This document shows positions 10,355 through 40,745 of a stretch of DNA of 64,000 nt, piece after piece. Source of the stretch: Poa pratensis (taxonomy: Eukaryota > Streptophyta > Magnoliopsida > Poales > Poaceae). The stretch lies in NCBI GenBank assembly GCA_947311845.1, contig CAMZMU010000123.1, positions 11,729,417 to 11,793,416 of the forward strand, given 5' to 3'. The translations under genes were made by a program, and so were the position numbers. Positions within the stretch are counted from its first letter, which is position 1. Each line of letters opens with the position of its first letter. The notes beneath the pieces are model-generated. The model worked only from the letters and a program-made list of their open reading frames with translations. It was not told the DNA's origin and did not search any database.

Positions 10355-13300
10355 TAATTGATGACAATCCCTTTTACGAGGGTTTATATAATGAATTAAG
10401 CAACCACGCAAAGCAATGAGCAAGGATGCGAGATCATGAAAGGCAAATTCTTAAGAACGAAACTAGAGCATAAGACCAAAATCCATTAAACCCTCTAAAC
10501 TTCTCCCCCATTGGCATCGATTGCCGAAATGGGAGGGAAAATTTAGAAGGCCAATATAGTAAGAGCTCCCCCATAATGTGTGCAATTCTCATAACATGAG
10601 TGAAATCAAATGCACATATCCAATGACGAATAGTTGGGAAGAGGATCAAACTATATTGAGGATCCAAAGATTACAAAACAAAATCAAATTGAAAGATACT
10701 TCAACAAAAGAAGTAACCAATAGGATCCGAAAAACCAATTGAACAAAAGAAGATATCATGATAAGATCAACCAAGTGTTCTAAAAATCAAGAGGGAACTC
10801 CCCAAGGTACGTGCACAAAGAAGGATTTGCATTTCAACATAGTGTGCACAACATGGAATCCTCACTCCCTCCTAGATAATTTTGAACACAAACAAGTGCA
10901 AGCGAGAAAAAATAGGAAAAGAACCAATACAACTTGCAACAAATAAAATGTTGAGCAACAAGAGCAAGAAGCGAGAACTAAAAACTTGCTCAACCGAAAG
11001 GGATGGGTGTGATCTTAGAAAGACATTTTAGGAGACTAATACAAGGACGAGCGAGCGTCAACATAGTCTTTCAATATATGAGGCACATAGTGCATATCAT
11101 GTCTCTCCATACACACAACCCAAAGAAGATGTAGCAACTAGGTCCACAAGCTTATTAAGATGCAAAAAGGAATATCAAAAGAAAAACAAAGCTTGTGCCT
11201 TTTAGAAACCACCAAAGAATCAAAAGCAATAAAAGTGGTCACTAAAGAGTTGGAATACCAATTAAAGATGTAACTATTCTTATGTGTATAAGTTTCTAAG
11301 TAGACACAATCAGAAGATATAAGTCCACAAAGAAACATGCACACACAAAATAGGTACAAGGTAGAGAACATGATATCCAAGAGGAAGTCATAAATACACC
11401 AATAAGATCTTTGCTTAAAAGCATAGCACAAAGCTCAATTTTATCTTAAAGGGATATATATGAACTTCCAACACACACTCATCATAGCATCAAAAAATAT
11501 CCACAAGGGATAATGTGATAAATGGGATGCTCCGAGAAAGATAACAAGTATCGAAAAGGCAAATGATTTTGAAAAATCATCAATATTGCATATGCGAGAC
11601 ATAGAGTAGAAAGTGCTAGATTAACATATTTGGGATTGGTGAATCATAAAAATGATTATATATATTCCCCTTGATATGTAATCATCCCGGCTTGCTCACA
11701 TTTGCAATAAAGATGTTTTAATAAGAACTTTGCAAGAACCACATTCATGCCAAGAACAACCTACACAAGGTTGAAAGCTAGAAATGTATGCATGAGGTAG
11801 ATACTTGTTACCGAGATAGCATTGGTGATGTAGAAGATAAGAGTTCATGATCATCCGAGCTTGGCTCCAATAAGCACATGGTGATAACACCTTCCTTGTA
11901 AATGAGACAAGCTTCCAATGCACTCCGATGTACCTAAAACAAATTCAAGTACAACATGGTACCCAAACTCATTGGGTCCAAAGTAGTTAGAGCAACTACA
12001 ATACATAGGACAAACTCCACATAAATATGTGCATATTGATATGAAATTGAATTTCATGCACATCTTAGCCATTTAGGATTTGATGGAGTTTATCCTATAT
12101 ATTGGATCAACGAAAGTAAGCATGCCATAAGATATACATATAGTAAATATGCATGCACAAGACTTTCAAGAACCAAATGAGATATAATTTGGACAAAACA
12201 CCAATTAAACCAAGAAAGCACACACAAGTGTGACAAGAAAAAGAATTGTCCAAATTATATCAAAGACCCAAATCAACACATGATTGAAGATACCACTTTG
12301 AAAAGATACCAAATGAAAGTAAGATACCAATTGATGAAAATACCATCAAGGAATAAACCAAACCCTCTACACTTTTCATGATGGCACAAAGTACCAAGAC
12401 GAAAAATGTTTGTCTTCCAAAGAGACACGTCATCGGGATCAAATACCAATGAAGACAACTAATGTTCAAAAGCATATAGGATTGCTCCCCCAAGATTTGT
12501 GCATTATTTATGATCTTGCATTTGAATACAAAATGCACACAAATGGGATCATCACTCTCCATACATATTATTCAAACACTAGTCATGTTCAAGGAAAGCA
12601 ATAAGATACAAAACCAATTTAAAGAATGATGTTCTACTCAATGTAGGATAGCTTCCCCAAGAATAGTGCATTATCTAAAGTATGACTTTGAATGTAAATG
12701 CACAAGAATGGGATCATTGCTTTTCCTAACTCAAGAAAGCACAAAACAAATTTTGAGTAGAGCAACAAGGATCCAAAAGATACAAGGAAGACAAGAGAGT
12801 TAGATCAAACAAATCCTTGGCAATAAAATAAGGCAATTCAAAGCAAGAGCCAAAGTGAAGATGGTCTACAAATTCCACCACAATTATGAGTATCACTTGT
12901 CATGGACAAGGAGTATATAGAGATATTTCTCGGTGGTATATAGGAATGATACAAGACCAACTTCACAAAAATAAGCATATGGCAAAGATAAGATTTAAAA
13001 GCCATGCTTAGAAAATAGATATTCTTGATAGCTTCAAATATTCACGCGATCATGCAAAGCAACTACAAAGAGTAGCTTGAAGCAATCGGTTTCCCAAAAA
13101 TATATGCGAACATATTTGGGGAAACCATACCAAGAATGTCCATCACAAACAAGATCCAAAAGAGTGAGACAAAAACATTTAAGCAAATATGGAACTTGTT
13201 TGAGAACATGCCACATAGGAAAAGATAATGAAAATATCAATTCTAGGTGGCAATACCTCACATGTTCACATTTTCTAGGTTTGTAATATGCACAAGCTTA

Positions 13301-13870
13301 TTACTCCCCCATAATGTGATAATCCAATTTTCTTAACAAGAGGCAAACAAAACCAACTAGAGATAATTAATGGACATTATAGAATTTGAATTTCTCATGA
13401 GCATGACATACCACATAGAGAATAGATAATATTGATAATCATCACTAAGTGGTATTCCTCATGTACACACATTTTTAGGATTGTGAAGTGCACGAAGCAT
13501 ATCACTCTCCAAAATGGATAGTCCATTAATCTCTCAAAGAGAGCCAACAAGATAAGATATCAAATAAAAGCAATAAGGCTCAAACAAGTAAATGGTGTGC
13601 AAACCAACATACACATACTTGATTCTCAAGATAAGTAAGTAGAGAGCACAACACATACAAACACTAGCAAGGTACAAAACCAAACACATGCAAGGGTGCA
13701 AGCAACTTTCAATGTATATATGATATAAAAGTTACCGCAAGGAGGAACATTGGATATGAGATAGAACAATATAATCCAAATGACTTGGCTTGAGAGAATA
13801 TAATTGATGAAGATCCCTTAATTCTTCATGATGTAGCCAAGTCTCCAATGCCCTCCAACAACACCTATTG
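10355..13870. other. AT-rich non-coding internal part of the Copia element, with diverged duplications
   Basis: No open frame of a pol domain is present in these 3.5 kb. The DNA shows diverged internal duplications: 12481-12600 resembles 12648-12740 (both: a ctcccc/cttcccc phrase, 'gtgcattat', 'gcac(a)caaatgggatcat'), and 13260-13330 resembles 13455-13520 (both: cacatttctaggttgt-like, 'cactccc', 'atagtcc/ataatcc'). This is what takes the place of pol in this element. Confidence 0.6.
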
Positions 13871-13871
13871 A

Positions 13872-16266
13872 TCAAGTTTTAGCTTGTTGGTCCCCAACCA
13901 AGTTGGGTCCTAAGAGGTTAGTCACAATAGGCTTGGCAACCCAAATGGTTCTTTTCTTGACACCACTTTGAGTACCAACATATTTGGCAAACACATTGCC
14001 AACCTTATCCTTCCGAAGAGAATAAACATCATCAATTATAATGGGGTTGGATAAGGTACCATTAGTGCATGAAGAAGCAAAGTGGCCCTTCTCACGGCAT
14101 ATGTAGCAACATTGGCTTCCTCCTTTCTTCTTAGTTGGAATCTTGACTTGAGGAGGGGTAGCTTGATTCTTCTTGGGAAGTGGCCGTTCTTCAACTTGAG
14201 GAACTTGAGTTTGAGCTTGAGGCCTCTTCCCTTGTTGCTTCTCACTAAGAGACTTCTTCTTCAAAGGGCAAGATCTAACATGGTGCCCTTCAACTTTGCA
14301 CTTGAAGCAAACAATCTTGGCCGAATCTTTAACTTGTTCTTGGCCCTTTTTCTTCTTGTTATACTTGGACTTGTTCTTGATATTGGAGTTGAATCCAAGT
14401 CCACTCTTGTCATTGGGGCGTCTTTGAACACTCAACATATTGTCAAGTGTAGACTCCCAACATGACGCTTTTCCAAGTCTTTCTTCAAAGAAGTGACTTG
14501 GGCCTTGAGCTCTTTTAATTCCTCTACATGGTTAGTATCAACACAAACACTAGAGGAAGTAGAGGCTTCATTGTTAGAGCAACAAGGCAAGGAAAGTAAT
14601 TCATCACAAGATTTAGCAATAGTATGTGATGTAGAATTACTAGGACTAGCACATGGCAATATAGCATTTAGAGTAGAGATTGTGCTAGTGCCACATGAGG
14701 CTCACAAGATGTTACCTTTGACATAATAGCCTCATGAGCTAACTTTAGCTTAGCATGGGATGCTAGAAGATCTCATTAGAGCTAGAGAGCTTTTCATGAC
14801 TTTCTTCCAATTTCCCATACTTGCTAGTTAGCAACTCAAGTTGAGCTTAGCTCAACATTCTCCTTCAAAATAGATGCTTCACAAGAAATGGAGTTAGTAG
14901 CACAAGCATCATTAACATTAGAAATGGAAGAAGACAACTTGGCAAGCTCATCATTTTAGATAGTTGAGTTTGGAGTTGATCATGAGACTTGATAAGGAGA
15001 GAGTGTTCACTTTCTAAAGCCTTGTGAGCTTTGTCAAGTCTCTCTATGTCCTCAATTAGTCTAGCATTGCCAACACCAAATTCAACTTTTTCCTTTTTAA
15101 GCACTTTATATTTAGCAATAGCATGATCTCTTTCCTTAATGATTTTAGCAATAATAAGATCATTTGACTCATCAAGAGACTCAAGCCTCTCTTCAGAGAG
15201 CCCTAAGCTCTTCCTCTTCCTCGAGAGTAGCCTTCAAGGTTGCTATTGTAACACTATCTTCTCTCTCAATTTTATATCTCTCATCAAGTTGAGTTTCCAA
15301 AACCTCAATTGTAAGCTTGCGGTGAACAAAGGTACTCATGATTTTTAAGAAGTTATCACTAGCAAGTTTATTCTTTGAAAGAGCACAAAGAACCATTTTA
15401 CCCATCTCATGAATGGGAGCATCATTATCATTCTTTTCATCATCATCATCATCATCAGATATATTGGGATTCGAAGTAGGAGATACCTTTGAATTTAGCC
15501 ATAAGGCACAAGTGAGTAATGGACGAAGATGATGAAGAATTACTTGAAGCACCATTGAGGTCCATGTCTTGTTTCAACAAATGTTGGGTTTCCTCTACAT
15601 TGTTAGCCATACAAATAATAGAGGATATGGAAGCATTGTTTTCATGACAACAAGACATAGAGAGCATATCATCATGAGATTTAGTTAAGCAACTACTACA
15701 TGATATGCAAGGACTATCAACACTAGCATGTAAGACATTTGGAGTGCTAGAAGTGTTAAAGTCCAAAGATAGAATATTACAATGAGATAGAGATGAAGTA
15801 TAGTCAATAGTGGATTCATCATCAACAATGCAATTTCTATCACCACTCACCATATCATTACCTTGTGACAAATCACATGTTGGTGAAGTGGAAGAAGTTG
15901 TGAACTCATCACGTCCGGAGGTGGAGGGAGAACAATCATCCTCAATAGTGTTGGACACTTCATATTTATCTTGAAGCTTGGTCCAAAGATCATGTGCGTT
16001 CCGAAAAGGCATGATTGAAGCAAGAACTACATCGCTGAAAACACATATAAGACCATTAGATACTTGAGTATCGAGATGAGAGTTTTCCTCATCCTCTAAA
16101 GATAATTCTTGGGAATCCTTTGGAGGAGAAAAACCCATATCTACAATACTCATAATATAGTTTGGACCCATGGCCCTAAAAAGATTAAGCATGCGAATTT
16201 TCATACATCATAATTTGTGCCATCGAATTTAAAAGTGGGATTGTGCACTAATTCTCTAAACGACAT
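13872..16266 (-). pseudogene. Copia gag-like gene with two CCHC zinc knuckles, frameshifted
   Basis: Starts at 16266 (MSFRELVHNPTFKFDGTNYD, the usual Copia gag opening). A lost base at the following Trp codon (~16207) shifts the frame. It then runs through FRAMGPNYIMSIVDMG and NAHDLWTKLQDKYE (UBN2-like region), a Ser-rich linker, an acidic DDDDDDE stretch (~15440), and coiled-coil segments rich in Glu and Lys (15350-14870). Two zinc knuckles, CFKCKVEGHHVRSC (~14300) and CYICREKGHFASSC (~14090), precede the stop at 13872. Further frame changes occur near 15490, 15190, 14860 and 14440. The product would package retroelement RNA. No pol follows. As it stands it cannot be one protein. Confidence 0.8.
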
Positions 16267-16302
16267 CTTTACTCTCTAGGCGGTAAAGCCCAAAAAGGAG
16301 CC

Positions 16303-16319
16303 CAGGCTCTGATACCAAT
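16303..16319 (-). other. Primer-binding site complementary to initiator tRNA-Met
   Basis: On the - strand, directly inside the 5' LTR, the sequence reads TTGGTATCAGAGCCTGGG. TGGTATCAGAGC is the standard Copia primer-binding site matching the 3' end of plant initiator Met tRNA. It confirms that the right LTR is the 5' LTR. Confidence 0.9.
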
Positions 16320-18305
16320 TGAAAGGACAAGGATGTCGCCTAGAGGGGGGGGGTGAATAGGCGATTAAAACTTTTCCGGTTTAGGCTTGATAATTGCGGA
16401 ATAAAACTAGGTGTTTAAATTAACAAGCCAACAACCTAAATACTAGGCTCACCTATGTGCACCAACAACTTATGCTAAGCAAGACAAGCAACAAGGTGAT
16501 AGCAATATAGAATACTTCAAGCACGAAGGCTATCACAATGTAAAGTTCATAAGTAAAGAGCTCGGGTATAGAAATAACCGAGGCACGCGGAGACGAGGAT
16601 GTATTCCCGAGTTCCTCCTTTTTAGGGGAGTACGTCTTGTTGGAGAGGTGTGAGACCACCACAACAGGCTCACCTTCTTCTCCGATGAACCGCACCACAA
16701 AGGATTGGTTCACCTTTAACTATCGGAACCTTTCGAGGCGGAATCCAGAGCCTTTACAACAACAACCCGGGGCACAACCCACAACTGAATTGGGGGCTCC
16801 CGATGGCTACCAAATGACCACAAAAGGTCTCAACCACCACAAAGGTGTCTAGGGTCCAATGACCCAAGAGTAACAAGCTCACAAACTTTCACTTCCACGA
16901 ATCCTCGTGGAGAGCACAAACCGATGCACAAAGCAATGGCAAGAACACAAGAAATGAATCCTTCACTCTCAAATTCCAACAAAGCAACAAATTCTTATGG
17001 GGAAATAAGAGAGGAAGAACAAAGGAGGAGAAACACCAAGAACTTCAAGATCAAGATCTACTAGGTTCCCCTCACTTAGAGGAGAGATTGATTGGTGGAA
17101 TTGTAGATCTAGATCTCCTCTCACTTTTCCCTCAAGGATATGCAAGAATCATGGGAGGGATTGAGAGGGGGCAAGCTTTTCCAAGGTCAACAATGGAGGA
17201 GAGAGAGGGGAAAAACGAGCTTAGCTTTAGGTTGAAGAAGGGGAGGGGTATTTATAGCCCCTCCCAAAATATAACCGTTACAGCCAGGAAAATAGGAAAA
17301 ACCGGATATTCCGGGTCAATTTAGGACCGAATATCCGGTGGAAAACGCGAAGTCTCCTGGAGGGAGCCGGATATTTCTAACCGGAAATTCCTGAAGTTAA
17401 TCGGAATATCCGGTTGTCTAAAAACTAACAGAAACAGCAAAACGAAAACTGTAATATCTTTTTCATCCGGACTCCGATTTCGATGATCTTGGGCTCGTTG
17501 GAATCGCAACGAAAAGCTCTTAAGATCATGTAGATAAACATCATAGTCCATCATGTGAGGAGGAAGCCACAAGAGGAGAGTTTGACCTCTCTTAGAAAAG
17601 ACAAACCGGTAAAACCTCCAACATAAAAATGCAACAAGATATGCATATGAAATCCATTTTTGATGAACTAGAGCTTGGTATGGAGATGAACACAAGCTCT
17701 AAATTCTCACAAGGATAAAAGCCAAATAAGAACTAAGAAAGATGATATGCCAAGTATGCAAAGGTTTGAGCTCTCCACAAAGATGCGATCAAGTTACTCA
17801 CTTGAGAACCCCTCTTGATAGTACGCCGTCTATCCTATAACCCGGTCTCCCACTAACACCATTAGACCGGTAAAATAGAAACCCTATCAAGATCATACCT
17901 TTGCCTTGCGCATTGCACTTGAGCTAGATGATGACGATCAAGTTGGAACACCTTTCTTGATTGTGCTTGCTAGCACATGCTTGATGAAACTTCTCCAAAT
18001 ACTCCCCCATACTCCATTATGGGAGAGCCTTGCTTCATGTATCCACTTGCACTTCATCTTCTTCTCTTGATATATATGATGGCTTGGAGATAAACATGAA
18101 TGTTCACTCAATCTTCTAGATGACCATTTGTGTGGATCACACCTTGAATATTACTTTGGTCATCACTTTATCTTCTAGAGTCCAACACATGAACTCCAAT
18201 CTTTTCCTATGGACATGATCTACAAGAATATCTCAATGCACACATTAGTCCATAAGGATTGTCATTAATTACCAAAACCACACATGGGGGCACCATGCAC
18301 TTTCA
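16320..18305 (-). repeat. Right LTR (5' LTR of the Copia element), 1986 bp
   Basis: Direct repeat of 8397-10339. It contains a - strand TATA box at about 17247-17260 (CTATAAATACCCC) upstream of the gag gene, and an extra ~60-bp segment at 17517-17578. Repeated 'ccggatattccgg' and 'ggaatatccgg' palindromes at 17300-17420 (also in the left LTR) are candidate LTR regulatory motifs. Confidence 0.9.
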
Positions 18306-18610
18306 GCGGAGACGGTGAAGCCGACCGCGGGAGTCATGGGAGCTCGAGGTGGCACCGATGGGGTCGGTGAGGCAAGAAAACCGACGGGGGACAACTGCAG
18401 GTGGTCCATGCCGTCGATTGGGTGGCGTGGCAACGCGGCCAGGCGCAGGGCCGAGGGATCAATGGCGACGACGGTTGGGGAGGGAAGAAGTGAGCTGAAA
18501 TGTCACACCCGCCAACTTGTGCCACAAATCCAGGGAACGGAAAATGTGACCGCGAAAACTTACATATGGGACACTTGGGATCGAATATCCCGCTCCTCCT
18601 ATTATTTTCC
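18306..18610 (-). pseudogene. Third fragment of the split GC-rich gene or element (piece 3 of 3)
   Basis: Continues from 8396 once the Copia element and one GCGGA copy are removed. On - an open frame reads AIDPSALRLAALPRHPIDGMD, then LSPVGFLASPTPSVPPRAP, and passes into the 8073-8396 fragment. Low-complexity, proline-rich; not recognised as a known family. Whether it was a host gene or a transposon gene cannot be told. Confidence 0.35.
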
Positions 18611-18703
18611 CCTAGTCGACAGTTTTCTTGAATTTGGTCTTTTTTGCCTCGGACTCTAAAAACGACGGTTATTATAAGTGTTAGACGTTTTCCGGGATCA
18701 GAT

Positions 18704-18972
18704 TTCTTTTGTTGCGGAACAACTACAACGCACACGCTCACATACAAGTGCACACACTCACCCCTATGAACGCACGCACGCACATCCCACCCCTATGAGC
18801 ATCTCCGAAAGACTGAGCCGGCGGTCGGGTCTTGAGATTGACGAAGTCACACAAGCACCTCGCTGTCAAGGGGAACATCGCTCTCACTGAAGAATATTAC
18901 GCTAAATGAGTTTGAAATCTGGTGGGTTAGAGGTATAACCACCGTTCTAACCATCCTACCATGCATGTTCTC
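18704..18972 (-). mobile_element. tRNA-type SINE, 12-bp target duplication
   Basis: Flanked by the identical 12-bp repeat ccgggatcagat at 18692-18703 and 18973-18984. Read on - it opens with a tRNA-like segment (gtaggatggttagaacgg, then a weakened B box near aacccaccagatttcaaac). It runs on with the phrase ccggctcagtctttcgga and cataggggtga repeats common to a widespread grass repeat, and ends in a caacaaaagaaa tail. A variable-length duplication and A-rich end fit retroposition. It sits about 430 bp upstream of the BEACH start codon. Confidence 0.6.
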
Positions 18973-18984
18973 CCGGGATCAGAT

Positions 18985-19398
18985 AGTTAAAAACGTCTAA
19001 CTATCTTCTCATTTGTTAATAAAGATGGAAGTCTATTTAAAAATGATAATTATCTAGCGTTATCGAGAAAAAAAATGACACGAACGCTCTCTGTCAGCTA
19101 CAAAAGCAGGCTCAGGCGAACCCGCCACGACAGCAGTTCTTCTTCGCCTTCCCCGCTGGCCTCCGCTCCGCCTCTCGGGCCACGCCATGCACCCGCGCCA
19201 GCCACCACCGCTATTCCCTCGCGAGCATCTTTCCCAAACTCCTCCACTTTCTCCCTGGCCTCACATCCCATCTGCAAAGTTTCCCCCCAATTTCCCCCGT
19301 CAATTTCCCCCCACATTGCGCTTGATCCTTCCCCACATTGCTCCCGATTTCTCACATTTTCGCCGATTTTTCCCATGGAGTGTGCGTGAGCCGATGTA
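18985..19398 (+). promoter_or_regulatory. Promoter and 5' leader region of the BEACH gene
   Basis: AT-rich to 19070, then a sharply GC- and CT-rich stretch (19120-19390, many tcccc and ccgcc runs) typical of a plant 5' UTR. No clear TATA box is present; such CT-rich TATA-less promoters are common in housekeeping genes. Two tiny uORFs lie at its end (see the separate entry). Confidence 0.45.

Positions 19399-19399
<1 letters not shown>
19375..19399 (+). promoter_or_regulatory. Two minimal uORFs, including an ATGTAA start-stop that overlaps the main ATG
   Basis: ATG at 19375 encodes MECA and stops at 19387-19389. A second ATG at 19394 is followed at once by TAA (19397-19399), and the final A of that TAA is the first base of the main start codon (ATGTAATGG). 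AUGUAA start-stop uORFs are known to stall ribosomes in plants (Arabidopsis NIP5;1, boron-dependent). A role here is inference, and depends on the transcript starting upstream. Confidence 0.6.
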
Positions 19400-38287
<18,888 letters not shown>

Positions 38288-38700
38288 GTGTGAGAAAATC
38301 ACCGCTGACTGAAACTATTTACACACCGAAGCTCCAGAGAACTTTGCAACGGAAGATACATAGGATGCTTTGGGAAAAATGGCACGGAATCTGCACCGAA
38401 AACAGAAAGTTGCAACACAGCCCGCGTTTGCGCCGTGGTGGACTTGTACAGATGACTACGCTTCGGTTTTATGGACCATTTTCCCACGTGGTGAAACATG
38501 CCATACAACAGAGAAGATCCGGAGCCGCCTTTGTGTTGCCGACAAGGGATTCAGAAGCACATACCTGAATGTTGCTACTACTTTGCTCTGAGTACTTGTG
38601 CTAGTTGTGTGATAGCGCGCGTGCCTATACGGACGTCGGGCCAACTGCCATCTCTGTACAAAATCTCGTCCAAGTAATTAATCATCTTTAAATTCGCTTG
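38288..38700 (+). other. 3' UTR of the BEACH gene
   Basis: Non-coding sequence after the TAG at 38285-38287. Open frames here overlap on both strands and show no recognised motif. The transcript probably ends before about 38700 (an 'agtaattaatcatctttaaa' stretch near 38670), but no clean poly(A) signal is seen. Confidence 0.4.
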
Positions 38701-39320
38701 TGTACAGCGTGTGTACGGAATCCTCTGTTCACAAGTGTTGCCATGTGCGAAAAGGGTTTAGGCGGTCCTTAGTTTCCAAGTTTTATTTTTGTAATTTCTC
38801 GGGGACAACATGCAGTCAGCTCCCCAAGGTGGAGATGGTGTATCCGAAGCTGTCAGAGGTGCTGCTCTCCAAGGTGCCAACGTATGTCGTCCTCACCGCG
38901 CTTCAGTGCGCCATGAGCTAAGGTGGGGAGGCTAGCCTGACGACGTACGGCAACCAAAAGGAAAAAAAAGAAATGTGAAGCCGACACATGTAAAGTTAAA
39001 TGCAGTTAACCTACGGCACGGAGTTAAGTACTGTAATCGGTCCAGTGAAAGCGGAAAGAAAGATGGATACTATAGTACACCAAATAACAGTCTTCATACT
39101 GACGGAAGCAAGAATATATTCCCCGTATGAATATGATCATGCATGCATGCATGCACACTCCTAGATGCACTTTACACCACGCATGCATATGCTCTCCTGC
39201 CTGGCTAGCAATTAAGCAGTACATTCCGAAATCTCAGCTTTGTTGGTACATACATAATGATCTCTTCGTACGGAAACATAATCCATGTCAACCTCTCTCT
39301 CACATTTGCGTGGTCGATCG
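38700..39320. other. Intergenic DNA with one weak possible exon
   Basis: 38814-38921 could be a terminal exon: an AG-preceded frame reads QLPKVEMVYPKLSEVLLSKV, then PTYVVLTALQCAMS and a stop. The protein is not recognised and no upstream exon was found, so it is only a possibility. The rest shows no gene; a short (catg)n run occurs at 39137-39152. Confidence 0.25.
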
Positions 39321-39328
39321 ACAGTTAT

Positions 39329-39990
39329 ACGGGCATGCACAGGCAAGTTCGCTAGCATCCATTGCAGCCAGGTTATTAAGCTAGAGTCCATGTCAGTCTC
39401 TCTCACGTTTTTATGTCTCCTTCCTCACCGTGCCAAGTACGTAATAATAAGCCAGTGGTGAAGGAGAGACGCACAACAACAACAACAGATCGCTGTACAC
39501 TTAGCCGCTCGATCGATCGGCCTTATCCCGATGGAGCCCAAAAAGATAGCAGGGGATCGATCATCTCTGATCGATGGTGGATAGATATGATATGGATCGT
39601 GCACCGCGACCCGCCGCGAGACCGAAAACGATGCGCGCGGCAAGGCACGAATCAGTCGGTCGATCGTCGACGGAGCATGAGAAGAGAAAGTCTCCTCCAA
39701 CTTGGGCTCTTCACGTGGGGGACGGCGCGTAGCTGTTAGCTAATCTGAGGTAAATATGGCCATGCTAGAAGATCAGCCGGATCCAAGCGTACGTCGATAG
39801 GCGTTGGCATTGACCCAAGCGGAGGCAGCAAAACCGCGACAGGAACAGGCAAGGACAGGGACAAGCACTCGCGAGCCGATCTCTGGTTTTGCCACAATTC
39901 CGTATTTCCGTGGAAGGGCGCGTGGGCTGTGAAAGCTACGAGTTTTGTTGCCACGTTGCGTCCCTTCCGTTTCGTTGGTAGAACCCACGC
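39329..39990. repeat. Direct duplication, copy A
   Basis: Copy A of a segment repeated at 40061-40745. Shared anchors in order: ggcaagttcgctagcatcca, agtccatgtcagtctctctc, agaga cgcac, ttagccgctcg, gcagggga/gcaggggac, gatcgatcatc, tagatatgatatggatcgtg versus tagatatggatcgtg, 'gaaaacgatgcgcg', gccggatcca, and ggaagggcgcgtgggc…gaaagctacgagttttgttg. No coding frame is conserved between the copies. Confidence 0.75.
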
Positions 39991-40060
39991 CAACGTCAAG
40001 ACGCCGATGGAAAACGAAAGGGTATCATGAGAAGAAACATAAGGATGGCTAACAGCTACG

Positions 40061-40745
40061 CGCGTGCACGGGCAAGTTCGCTAGCATCCATTACGAACAG
40101 GTTAAGCTAGAGTCCATGTCAGTCTCTCTCACGTTTTTATGTCTTCTTCCTCACCGTGCCAAGTAATAATAAGCTTAGTGGTGAAGAAGAGACGCACCCG
40201 CTCTCCATTTACAGGTGAGACAACAACACTCAACAGATCGCCGAACACTTAGCCGCTCGGCCTTATCCCGACCGAGCCCATATATATATACCGCACATCG
40301 AAAAGGCTAGCAGGGGACGATCGATCATCTCGGGCGGATGGATAGATAGATATGGATCGTGCACCGCGAGATCGAAAACGATGCGCGGCATGGCGCGAAT
40401 CAGTCGATCGATCGACCGACCGAGCATTCTCGGAGCAGGAGAAGAGATCGAACAGAAAGTCCCCTCCCTCTTCGGCTCTTCCGCCCCCGGCCACAGTGGG
40501 GATGGCGCGTAGCTATTAGCTTGGCCATGCAAGAAGATCGGCCGGATCCAGGCGTACGTCGATAGGCGGTAGTCCGCATTGACCCAAGCGGAGCCAGCGG
40601 AAACCGTGACAAGAACAGGCAAGAACAGAGACAAGCACTCGCCAGCCGTTGCTGTTTGTTGTGCCTGCTTGCCGCCACAATTCCGTGGAAGGGCGCGTGG
40701 GCCGTGAAAGCTACGAGTTTTGTTGCGACGTTGCATCTCTTGGCC
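40061..40745. repeat. Direct duplication, copy B
   Basis: Copy B of 39329-39990, in the same orientation and about 730 bp downstream. It has indels relative to copy A (extra ccgctctccatttacaggtg near 40200; 'atatatatata' near 40282). It is gene-free like copy A. Conserved order with many indels suggests an old tandem duplication of intergenic or promoter-like DNA. Confidence 0.75.

Larger units (their letters stand above)
8397..18305 (-). mobile_element. Complete non-autonomous Ty1-Copia-type LTR retrotransposon (gag only), TSD GCGGA
   Basis: Two LTRs (8397-10339 and 16320-18305) with TGAAAG…CTTTCA ends flank an internal region; GCGGA is duplicated at 8392-8396 and 18306-18310. The element lies on the - strand: the right LTR is the 5' LTR, followed on - by an initiator-Met-tRNA-type primer-binding site, then a gag-like gene with two zinc knuckles. 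About 3.5 kb of AT-rich non-coding DNA follows, then a purine tract next to the left LTR. No protease, integrase, reverse transcriptase or RNase H frame is seen anywhere, so movement would depend on another element's pol. The right LTR holds about 60 bp (17517-17578) absent from the left one; otherwise the LTRs look highly similar, which suggests fairly recent insertion. Confidence 0.9.

Noticed and set aside
18334..18783. 149-codon open frame on -
   Set aside because: It runs from the SINE into the split GC-rich fragment; two unrelated sequences joined by a chance open frame.
38290..38568. 92-codon frame just after the BEACH stop
   Set aside because: It lies in the 3' UTR, overlaps open frames on the other strand and has no recognisable motif.
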